DNA from: Streptosporangium sandarakinum
GTDB taxonomy: Bacteria > Actinomycetota > Actinomycetes > Streptosporangiales > Streptosporangiaceae
Length of the DNA stretch: 64,000 bases
Assembly: GCF_013409935.1 (NCBI RefSeq)
Contig: NZ_JACCCO010000001.1
Span: forward strand, 2,604,001 to 2,668,000
Direction of reading: 5' to 3'
The translations under genes were made by a program, and so were the position numbers. The notes beneath the pieces are model-generated. The model searched no databases. It saw only the letters and a list, made by a program, of their open reading frames with translations, and was not told where the DNA came from. Below, piece after piece: positions 11,993 to 19,619 of the stretch. Position 1 is the stretch's first letter, and every line of letters starts with the position of its first letter.

Positions 11993-12181
11993 TGGTGCCT
12001 CCTGCTCGTGCGGGGCCGCCGTCTGCGACCCGGCCCCAACAACGTAAAGTAATCGCAAAGAGGCGTAGAGTAACCGCGTGGTGAAACCCGTCTTCCCCTG
12101 GAGCCCCAGCCGCCCCGGCAGTCTCCTGCGTCGGGCCGCCCCGCCGTACGGTGCGCGGGAGTGCCGCGGGTAGGGCACCAT

Positions 12182-13207
12182 ATGGAAATGGCACGTCCCC
12201 TGCGCGCACTGCCCAAGGCTCATCTCCACCTGCACTTCACCGGTTCGATGCGGCACACCACCCTGGTGGAGCTGGCCCGGGGACACGGCCTGCACCTGCC
12301 GGACGCGCTGGTCCAGGACTGGCCGCCGAAGCTGCGGGCGACCGACGAGCGCGGCTGGTTCCGCTTCCAGCGGCTGTACGACATCGCCCGGTCGGTCCTG
12401 CAGCGGGAGGACGACGTCTACCGGCTGCTGCGGGAGGCCGCCGAGGACGAGGCGGCGGAGGGGTCGCGCTGGCTGGAGATCCAGGTGGACCCGTCGGGGT
12501 ACGCCCACCGGTTCGGCGGTCTCACCCGGACCCTGGAGCTGATGCTCGACGCCGCGCGCAAGGCCGCCGGGCACGCGGGGATCGGCGTGGCCGTCGTGGT
12601 GGCCGCCAACCGCACCCGGCACCCCCTCGACGCCAAGACGCTCGCCCGGCTCGCCACCCGTCACATGGACCAGGGCGTGGTCGGGTTCGGGCTGTCCAAC
12701 GACGAGCGCCGGGGCCGGGCCCGCGACTTCGACGGGGCGTTCCGGCTCGCCAAGCGGGCCGGGCTGCTGTCCCTGCCGCACGGCGGAGAGCTGCTGGGCG
12801 CCGGCAGCGTGGCCGAGTGCGTCGACCTGCTCGGCGCCGACCGGGTCGGGCACGGCGTGCGGGCGGCCGAGTCCGAGCGGCTCATGGAGCGCCTGGCGGA
12901 GCGGGGGATCACCTGCGAGGTCTGCCCGTCCTCCAACGTCGGGCTCGGCGTGGCCGAGCGGGCCGAGGACGTGCCGCTGCGGCGGCTCTTCGACGCGGGC
13001 GTGTCGATCGCGCTGGGCGCCGACGACCCGCTGCTGTTCGGCTCGCGGCTGCTGCGGCAGTACGAGCTGGCCAGGGAGGTGTACGGCTTCGCCGACGCCG
13101 AGCTGGCCGAACTGGCCCGGCAGTCCATCCGGGCCTCGGCGGCCCCGGAGCACGTGCGCCGGGATCTGCTCGCGGACATCGACGCCTGGCTGGCGTCCCC
13201 GGCCTGA
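12182..13207 (+). CDS. Adenosine deaminase family protein
   Basis: A metal-dependent deaminase of the ADA family, most likely converting adenosine to inosine in purine salvage. The 341 residues carry all family motifs: HLHLHFTGS (metal histidines), SLPHGGELLG (catalytic Glu), DRVGHGV, CPSSNVGLG and ALGADDPLLF (metal Asp). I preferred the ATG at 12182 (MEMARPLRALPKAHLHL) over an upstream in-frame GTG because PKAHLHLH normally lies very near the N-terminus; an ATG two codons later is also possible. GADDP in place of the more usual NTDDP, and GGE in place of AGE, suggest a divergent subgroup, so the exact substrate should be treated as open. Confidence 0.88.
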   Translation: MEMARPLRALPKAHLHLHFTGSMRHTTLVELARGHGLHLPDALVQDWPPKLRATDERGWFRFQRLYDIARSVLQREDDVYRLLREAAEDEAAEGSRWLEIQVDPSGYAHRFGGLTRTLELMLDAARKAAGHAGIGVAVVVAANRTRHPLDAKTLARLATRHMDQGVVGFGLSNDERRGRARDFDGAFRLAKRAGLLSLPHGGELLGAGSVAECVDLLGADRVGHGVRAAESERLMERLAERGITCEVCPSSNVGLGVAERAEDVPLRRLFDAGVSIALGADDPLLFGSRLLRQYELAREVYGFADAELAELARQSIRASAAPEHVRRDLLADIDAWLASPA

Positions 13208-13244
13208 GCCGTACGGCGGAACCCGGCTCGGCGGGCTCAGGGGC

Positions 13245-14156
13245 TCAGCGGGCCGACCGGGCGATCTCCAGGGCACGCCGGAGGTCGGCGACCCCCTCCA
13301 GGCGCAGGCCCGTCCTCCCCTTCTGCCAGATGAGGGTCGGGTCCGCCCGGCGAGGACGGGCGGGTGCCTCACCGACCCCCGTGCGGGGCAGGTAGACCAG
13401 GCCGTGCGGGCCCGGGATCCACCATCCCGTCGAGGCGCCGACCGTCACCTGATCGGGCCAGGGCGGCCCCAGTTCCTTGCGGAAGACGACCTGGAGCACG
13501 CCGTCGTACTCGTCCAGCCGGATGCCCGGCCAGAGCAGCGACACCACCCGGCCGCCGTCGGCGACCCGGACGTCGGCGGGGTCCTCCAGCCCGGTGGGGA
13601 CCGAGACGGGGAAGGCCGCCTGCCGCCGGGCCTCCTCCAGCGTGACCCGCCGCTCCCCCGGAAGCGGCTCGGCCACCCCGGAGGGCAGCGGCCCGGGGCC
13701 GCCGACGCGCAGCTCGATCCCGGCGAACCGCAGGACCCGCGCGACCGCCGCCTGCCCCGCCGGGGTGACCCCGAGCAGGAGGGCGGCGGCGACCACGACC
13801 GCGACGACCGCGCGCCGCCGGGTGACGCGCCCCGGCCCCCGCCCGTCACCGCGCCGCCCCGGCGCGCGCCGCGGTCCGGGACGGGAGGACGGTTCCGGGC
13901 GCGGACCGCCGCCGGGCGCCCCGGCGGGACGGCCCTCCCCGGCGGCTTCGAGCCGGGCCCGTACGGCCAGCGCCACCTCGGCCGGGGGCGGCGCGGGGAC
14001 CTCCAGTGCCTCCCCCAGGGCCAGGAGCGCGGCCTCGACGCCGCCGGTGTCACCGGGCGCGGCGGCCCTGGAGGGATCGTCCCCGGACGGCACACCGCCA
14101 CCGGCTCCGGCGCCCTCGGACGGGACGCCCGGCGGGGTGTCGTCAGGTGAGGTCAC
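13245..14156 (-). CDS. Membrane protein, putative anti-sigma factor of the adjacent ECF sigma
   Basis: A 303-residue protein whose GTG start overlaps the sigma-factor stop by 14 bases, a strong sign of coupled expression. It has a cytoplasmic part of about 115 residues with a helical segment (VEAALLALGEALEVPAPPPA), one membrane helix (RRAVVAVVVAAALLLGVTPA) and an extracytoplasmic domain of about 170 residues (DEYDGVLQVVFRKELGPPWP, GWWIPGPHGLVYL). It lacks the HxxxCxxC motif of zinc-dependent anti-sigma factors. The role is inferred from layout and overlap: it would hold the sigma factor at the membrane until an envelope signal releases it. Confidence 0.7.
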   Translation of the reverse strand: MTSPDDTPPGVPSEGAGAGGGVPSGDDPSRAAAPGDTGGVEAALLALGEALEVPAPPPAEVALAVRARLEAAGEGRPAGAPGGGPRPEPSSRPGPRRAPGRRGDGRGPGRVTRRRAVVAVVVAAALLLGVTPAGQAAVARVLRFAGIELRVGGPGPLPSGVAEPLPGERRVTLEEARRQAAFPVSVPTGLEDPADVRVADGGRVVSLLWPGIRLDEYDGVLQVVFRKELGPPWPDQVTVGASTGWWIPGPHGLVYLPRTGVGEAPARPRRADPTLIWQKGRTGLRLEGVADLRRALEIARSAR

Positions 14157-14730
14157 GGTCCACCTCCTCGCGCAGCCGGCGCAGGCCCCGGGAGGTCCGG
14201 GACTTGACGGTGCCGACCGGCAGCCCGAGCACCTGCGCGGTCTCGGCCTCGGACAGCTGCAGGAAGTACCGGCAAATGACCGCCTGGCGTTCCCGCTCCG
14301 GAAGCGCGCGCACCAGGTCGAGGAGCCGGGCGCGCCGGTCGGTGGCGACGGCCGCGTCCTCGGAGCTCTGCGACGCGCCCGGCGGGCCGAGCTCGGTGAC
14401 CCGCGCGGCCAGCTCCGCGCGGCGGCCCCGGGAACGGGTCAGGTCATGGGTCTCGTTGGCCACGATCCGCAGCAGCCAGGGGCGGAACGGCGCGCCGCGC
14501 CGGAAACCGCCCAGGTGGCGGTACGCCTTGACGAACGCCTCCTGGACGACGTCCTCCGCCTCGTCGCCGGCCCCGAGCATCGCCGCCGTGCGGTGCGCGA
14601 GCGCGCTGTAGCGGGCGACCAGGACCTCGTAGGCCGCCAGGTCGCCGTCCAGGGAACGGGCGATCGCCTCGTCGTCGTCCGCCGGGGGCTCCTTCGGGGG
14701 GTGCCGCCCCGGGATCGGGGCGCGCCCCAA
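14143..14730 (-). CDS. ECF (group 4) sigma factor
   Basis: A 195-residue sigma factor with only regions 2 and 4. Region 2 is at about residues 20-95 (AYEVLVARYSALAHRTAAML, DEAEDVVQEAFVKAYRHLGG, FRPWLLRIVANETHD). Region 4 is at about 130-188 (LVRALPERERQAVICRYFLQ, LSEAETAQVLGLPVGTVKSR, ending SRGLRRLREEV). I placed the start at the TTG at 14730; no ATG is in frame nearby, so the start is uncertain by several codons. The downstream overlapping membrane protein is its likely anti-sigma factor. The promoter targets are unknown. Confidence 0.93.
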   Translation of the reverse strand: MGRAPIPGRHPPKEPPADDDEAIARSLDGDLAAYEVLVARYSALAHRTAAMLGAGDEAEDVVQEAFVKAYRHLGGFRRGAPFRPWLLRIVANETHDLTRSRGRRAELAARVTELGPPGASQSSEDAAVATDRRARLLDLVRALPERERQAVICRYFLQLSEAETAQVLGLPVGTVKSRTSRGLRRLREEVDRDLT

Positions 14731-14873
14731 GATTCCACCGCATCACGGCGTCCCCGGGAAGCCCCCCGGGGCCCCGGGGGAGTCTCCGCACGAACCGCCT
14801 CACGGCCGCGGCCCCTCCCGGGAAGCCCCGGACCCGCGGGAGTCCCCGGGCACGCGCCGATCGCGGCGGCCCC

Positions 14874-17060
14874 TCAGCCGAGGGCGTGGAGCACCGCGGA
14901 GCCCGGGTCGTCGTCGCATCCCTCGGCGAAGGCGGCGTCGTAGGCGTCGTCGCCGAGGAGCTGCCGGGCGGTCCGCTCGGCGACCGTCCCGGGCTCGCAC
15001 ACGCTCTCCCGGCCGGGTCCGCGCGCCCCGGACAGGCCGCGCATCCGCTTCTCGGCGCCCTGCAGGCGGGCCGTACGGCGGGCGTCCCCCTGGATCGAGG
15101 CGATCACCGCGAGCTGGCCCAGGGCCTCCGCCGCGCCCGCCGTGTCGCGCAGGCGCCACCGGGCGGCGAGCGACCGCCCGGCCGCCCGCGCCGCCTCGTC
15201 GGCCTCACCCAGGCCGAGCCGGGCGATGGACAGCACGTGGTCGCACTGGGCGCGGGCCCAGAGCTCGCCGCGGGCCTCGCACTGCCGCCCGGCCTCCTCC
15301 AGCGTGGCGACGGCCCGGGCGAACTCGCCGCGCCAGGTGTCCGCGATCGCCGCGACCACCAGGGCGAGCGGCTCGCCGACGGTCATCACCCCGGCACGGT
15401 GGAAGTGCTCACGGACGCGCCGTACGGCGGGCCGTACCTCACCGAGGGCGCCGGTGAGCAGGGCGTGGCAGGCCAGTGCCAGCCGGGCGTGCCCGGCGGC
15501 CGCGTGGTCGGACCAGTCGAGGGCGGCCGACAACGCCGCCTCGGCCCTGCGGTGGGCGCGTTCCGGGTCTCCCTGGGCGGCGGCCACGCACGCGTCGACC
15601 CACAGCAGCCGGGGCAGGCCGGGATCGGCCACCGGTGCGGCGGCGATCACCCGCCCCAGGTGGCGGCGGCCCTCGTTCAGCCGGCCCATGCAGTGCCAGA
15701 CGATCCACAGGACCCCGGCGAGCTCGGCGGACAGCGGATCGGACGGCGAGCCGAGCACGCGGCGCAGGTCGGGCAGCGAGAACCGCAGCCGGGCGGCCCA
15801 TTCCTCCTGCGCCGGGCCGTACCAGCCGGCCTCGGCGCGACGGGCCAGCCCGAGGTGGTGGTGGCGGTGCCGCCGGACCATCCGGGCCTCTTCCCCGAGC
15901 CGGGCCAGCCGCTCCGCGCCGTACTCCCTGACCGGTTCCGGTTGCCGGTAGCCGCCGGGGACCGGGGTGAGCAGCCCCTTGGCCGCGAGGCCGGCCAGCA
16001 GGTCCGGCACGCCGTTGAGACGCTCGTCGCCGCACACCCACCGGGCGGACTCCGGGTCGATGGGGCCGGCGAAGACCGACAGGCGGGCCCAGAGCAGCCG
16101 TTCGGCCGGGGAGCACAGCTCATGGCTCCAATCGATCACGGCGCGCAGCCGCTGGGGGCGGAAGAACGGCGGGTGGGCGGCCGGCCGGGGCTCGAACCGC
16201 TCCTCCAGCCGGTCGGCGAGCCACTCCACCGGTCCGGCCGGGGACCCGGCGGTAGGAGAAGCGGCCGGGAGCTGCCCGGCGGCGAGTTCCAGGGCGAGCG
16301 GGACGCCGCCCAGCAGCCGGCAGATACGCTCGGCGGCCCCGATGGCCGCCTCACCCGTCACCAGGCCGGGCGCCACCGCCTCGGCCCGGTCGAGGAAGAC
16401 CCGGAGCGCGTCGTCGGTCGCGGCGTCGGCCGGGTACGGGGCGGAGGTCCACGGATCCGGAGTCCCCGGTTCTGGGGTCCGCTGTTCTGGGGTCCGCTGT
16501 TCTGGGATCCGCTGTTCTGGGGTCCGCGGGACCGGAGTCCTCGGGGCGAAGGTCCTCGGGGCGGGGGGACGGAACGGCTCCACGGGCAGCACCGCCTCGT
16601 GCGGCAGTCCGAGCGGCCGCCGGGAGGTGAGCAGGAGGCGCACGCCCGGCGCCTCGGCCCGGATTCGGACGGCGAGCTCGCGGCAGGCGGCGGCGAGCCG
16701 GTCGCAGGAGTCGAGGATCAGCAGGAGGTGTTTTCCCGCGAGGAACTCGACGAGCAGGTCGTCCTGCGGCCGGGTGGACCGCTCCGGCATGCCCATGACG
16801 GCCGCGACGGCGTGCGGGAGCAGGCCGCCGTCGCGCTCGCCGGACAGCTCCACCAGCCAGGCGCCGTCCGGGTGGAAGTCGCGGCACTCCGCCGCCGCTC
16901 TGAGGGCGATCCGTGTCTTGCCGACGCCCGCCGCGCCGGTGATCGTGACCGACGACGTGTCGGCCAGGAGTTTCAGCGCCTTCGTGACCTCGGCCTGGCG
17001 TCCGACGAAACGGTTCGGTTCCGCGGGCAGGTTCCCTCGCCACCATGGATGGGGTTCCAC
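14874..17060 (-). CDS. NB-ARC/TPR STAND ATPase without DNA-binding domain (paralog 1)
   Basis: A 728-residue signal-transduction ATPase. It opens with NLPAEPNRFVGRQAEV, then a P-loop GAAGVGKT at residues 42-49 and Walker B LLLILDSCD at about 112-120, the LLLTSRRPLG sensor, a winged-helix part (WSHELCSPAERLLWARLSVF) and a C-terminal helical repeat region of TPR type. Relatives usually end in a LuxR HTH or begin with a SARP domain; this one stops at the AFAEG-AVLHALG segment where the HTH would begin. A fourfold 15-base repeat encodes EQRTP units at about residues 178-197. GTG start with AGGAGGGAG upstream. It is the last of three tandem paralogs, and the ECF sigma gene follows. The function is unknown; a regulatory or sensing ATPase is likely. 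Confidence 0.85.
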   Translation of the reverse strand: MEPHPWWRGNLPAEPNRFVGRQAEVTKALKLLADTSSVTITGAAGVGKTRIALRAAAECRDFHPDGAWLVELSGERDGGLLPHAVAAVMGMPERSTRPQDDLLVEFLAGKHLLLILDSCDRLAAACRELAVRIRAEAPGVRLLLTSRRPLGLPHEAVLPVEPFRPPAPRTFAPRTPVPRTPEQRIPEQRTPEQRTPEPGTPDPWTSAPYPADAATDDALRVFLDRAEAVAPGLVTGEAAIGAAERICRLLGGVPLALELAAGQLPAASPTAGSPAGPVEWLADRLEERFEPRPAAHPPFFRPQRLRAVIDWSHELCSPAERLLWARLSVFAGPIDPESARWVCGDERLNGVPDLLAGLAAKGLLTPVPGGYRQPEPVREYGAERLARLGEEARMVRRHRHHHLGLARRAEAGWYGPAQEEWAARLRFSLPDLRRVLGSPSDPLSAELAGVLWIVWHCMGRLNEGRRHLGRVIAAAPVADPGLPRLLWVDACVAAAQGDPERAHRRAEAALSAALDWSDHAAAGHARLALACHALLTGALGEVRPAVRRVREHFHRAGVMTVGEPLALVVAAIADTWRGEFARAVATLEEAGRQCEARGELWARAQCDHVLSIARLGLGEADEAARAAGRSLAARWRLRDTAGAAEALGQLAVIASIQGDARRTARLQGAEKRMRGLSGARGPGRESVCEPGTVAERTARQLLGDDAYDAAFAEGCDDDPGSAVLHALG
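16469..16528 (-). repeat. Four 15-bp in-frame tandem repeats inside paralog 1
   Basis: The unit gttctggggtccgct occurs four times head to tail (16469, 16484, 16499, 16514) with two single-base differences. It encodes repeated EQRTP/EQRIP pentapeptides in a Pro-rich linker after the nucleotide-binding domain. The near identity points to recent slippage. Confidence 0.95.
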
Positions 17061-17328
17061 CGGTTCGCGCTCCCTCCTGCTGGGCTTCCTGCTGAACGTG
17101 GGTCGCTCAGGAATCGCATCCCGTCAGGGTCACGGACCGGGCCACAGGCCCCTTGCCGGTGGGGGTTTCCTTCTCCTCCGGCGCATATCTCACCGCCGCG
17201 CCGAGGCCGAACTTCCCCCACGCGTAGGGAAATTACGAAAACATCCCTTTTGTCGGACCGGGGAGGGCGCGCCGAATCCGGCGGACCGGCGTGGGTCCCG
17301 GAAGGATTCGGCGCGGGTCCCGGAAGGG

Positions 17329-19542
17329 TCAGGTCCGGGAGGAGGCGCGTCCGGTGGGCGGGTGGACGGCGTCACCGGCGTTCCGGATCAGCGCCACGGC
17401 GACCCCCGGCGCCGTGGCCAGCCCCCGGGCGAACGCCCAATCGTGCGCGACGTCGCCCGCCAGCGCCCGGGCCCTACGTTCCGTCCGCTCCCGCCCGACC
17501 GCGAAGCCGGGCGTGCCGTACACGGGCCCGCCGTACACCGGCGTGCCGTGACCGGACCCATCCCACCCCGGTGACCCGCCCACCGGCGCACCGGATCCGG
17601 ACGGGCCGCCCGCGGCGTCCGGGAGCGTGCCGTGCGCGGGTCCGCCGCCGGTGGCCGCGTCGCCGGTGAACACGCCGTTCACCGACGCGCCGGAGTCCTC
17701 CCGCGCCCGCCGGGACGCCCCCAGCAGCCAGGCGGCCCGCCGCCCGTCACCACGGCGCGCCGCCGCCGCGGCGAGCTGCTCCATCGCCAGGGCGGCGCCG
17801 ATCCCGTCGCCCAGACGCCACCTGGCGTCGAGCGCCGCCCGCGCGGAGGTCTCGGCCGCGCCCGCGTCCCCCCGGCCCAGCTCGGCCAGCGAGCGCACCT
17901 GCTCGCCCTCCGCGCGCGTCCACAGTTCACCGCGTACGGCGCGGCGCGCCCGCCGGTCGAGTATCGCCACCGCCCGGTCGAACGCCCCCCGCGCGCACAG
18001 GGTCCGGGCGAGCGTCACCTCGGCGAGGGCGAGGCCGAGGTCGTCCCGGGTGTCCCGGGCGGCCCGCCCGAGCAGTTCGAACGCCGCGACCACGAGGCGC
18101 CCGGCCTCCCCCGGGTCACCGAGGGCGAGGGTGGCCGCCGCGGCGCACTGGAGCGCCCGCCCCGCGATGTCCGGGTCGTTCCCGGCCGTCGCGGCCTCGT
18201 ACGCCTCCACGGCTCCGGCGCGGGCAGCCGTCGCGTCGCCGGCGGAGAGCGCGGCCTGCGCCCGCGCCCACAGGGCCAGGGTCCGTGCCGGGCCCGGCCG
18301 GGTGTGCCGGCGCAGCGAGCGGTCGAGGTAACGGCGGCCCGGATCGGCCAGGCCGAGGCAGCACCAGGCGAACCAGAGGGCGCCGGGCAGGTCGGGACCG
18401 TCGTCGCGGTCGAGGGCCGCCCGCAGGTTGGGCAGCTCCCGGCGGGTCCAGGCGGCCCACTCCCGCTGGCGCGGGCCGTACCACTCGGCCCCGGCGCGGC
18501 GCGCGGCGGCGAGGTAGTGGTCGCGGTGGCGGCGGCGTAGGGCGTCCTCCTCGCCCAGGCGGCGCAGCCACTCCCCGCCGTAGTCGCGGGTCATGCCGAG
18601 CATCCGGTAGCGGTCTCCGCGCCTCTCCAGCAGGGACGCCTCGGCCAGCCGGGCCAGCGGCGGGTCGGCGAGCGCCTCGTCGCCGCACACCGCGCGCGCG
18701 TCATCGGCGTCGAAGTCCGCGGGGAAGACCGACAGCCGGGCCCAGAGCAGGCGCTCGGCGGGGGAGCACAGCTCATGGCTCCAGCCGACCGCGGTGCGCA
18801 GCGTCCGGTGCCGCCCGAACGGCGCCGGACCGCCGCCGGTGAGCAGCCCGAGGCGGTCGCCCAGCCGGTCGGCGACCTGCCGGGCCGACAGGGCCCGCAG
18901 CCGCCGGGCGGCGAGTTCGATGGCGAGCGGGACGCCGTCCAGCAGCCGGCAGATCCGGGTCGCCTCCGCCTCGTCGAGGGTGAGGCCGGGTACCGCGGCG
19001 CGGGCCCGCTCGCCGAGCAGCCGCACCGCGTCGGAGCCGGGACCGCTCGCGTCCAGGGGCCCGACCCGCAGGACCCGCTCGCCGGGCACGCCGAGCGGGC
19101 GGCGGCAGGTGGCGATCACCCGGACGTGCGGGGCCCGGGCCAGGATCGGGCGCAGCAGTTCCGCGCAGGCGCCGCGCAGGTGGTCGCAGGTGTCCAGGAC
19201 CAGCAGCAGCCGCCGGTCGGCGAGGAATCCGGCCAGCACCTCGGCCTGAGGGTGGGCCGCCTGCTCGGGCAGGCCGAGGACCGCGGCGACCCGGTGGCCG
19301 ACGAGGGCTCCGTTCTGCTCGGCCGACAGCTCGGCGAACCACGTTCCGTCGGGGAAGGAGCCGCCGAGCACGCCGGCCGCCCCGAGCGCGAGCCTGGTCT
19401 TGCCCACCCCTGCGCCGCCGGTGAGGGTCACCAGCGGCGACCGGGCGACCAGCGCGGCGATCCCGCCGAGCTCCTCGCGCCGCCCGACGAGGCTGCTGAT
19501 CTCCGCCGGGACGTTCCCCCGGCACGTGCGTGTCTCCCCCAC
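17329..19542 (-). CDS. NB-ARC/TPR STAND ATPase without DNA-binding domain (paralog 2)
   Basis: A 737-residue paralog of its neighbours. GNVPAEISSLVGRREELGGI leads to a P-loop GGAGVGKT at residues 42-49, Walker B LLLVLDTCD at about 112-120, the IATCRRPLGVPGE block, LLDGVPLAIELAARRL and WSHELCSPAERLLWARLSVF, then TPR-like helices rich in Ala and Arg. A Gly/Thr/Pro-rich insert (about residues 630-690, GGPVYGTPGF) precedes a short C-terminal block ending ARGLATAPGVAVALIRN and a tail. No LuxR HTH is present. GTG start. Another gene of the same kind lies 77 bases upstream, so co-transcription is likely, and the 268-base gap downstream may hold a separate promoter for paralog 1. Confidence 0.85.
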   Translation of the reverse strand: MGETRTCRGNVPAEISSLVGRREELGGIAALVARSPLVTLTGGAGVGKTRLALGAAGVLGGSFPDGTWFAELSAEQNGALVGHRVAAVLGLPEQAAHPQAEVLAGFLADRRLLLVLDTCDHLRGACAELLRPILARAPHVRVIATCRRPLGVPGERVLRVGPLDASGPGSDAVRLLGERARAAVPGLTLDEAEATRICRLLDGVPLAIELAARRLRALSARQVADRLGDRLGLLTGGGPAPFGRHRTLRTAVGWSHELCSPAERLLWARLSVFPADFDADDARAVCGDEALADPPLARLAEASLLERRGDRYRMLGMTRDYGGEWLRRLGEEDALRRRHRDHYLAAARRAGAEWYGPRQREWAAWTRRELPNLRAALDRDDGPDLPGALWFAWCCLGLADPGRRYLDRSLRRHTRPGPARTLALWARAQAALSAGDATAARAGAVEAYEAATAGNDPDIAGRALQCAAAATLALGDPGEAGRLVVAAFELLGRAARDTRDDLGLALAEVTLARTLCARGAFDRAVAILDRRARRAVRGELWTRAEGEQVRSLAELGRGDAGAAETSARAALDARWRLGDGIGAALAMEQLAAAAARRGDGRRAAWLLGASRRAREDSGASVNGVFTGDAATGGGPAHGTLPDAAGGPSGSGAPVGGSPGWDGSGHGTPVYGGPVYGTPGFAVGRERTERRARALAGDVAHDWAFARGLATAPGVAVALIRNAGDAVHPPTGRASSRT

Positions 19543-19619
19543 CGCTCCGCACCCCCCGCGTGAGGTGGCAAGCCAACCACGGAAGCGGCGGCGAAGCCGA
19601 CCCGAGCCGGCGGCGGCGG

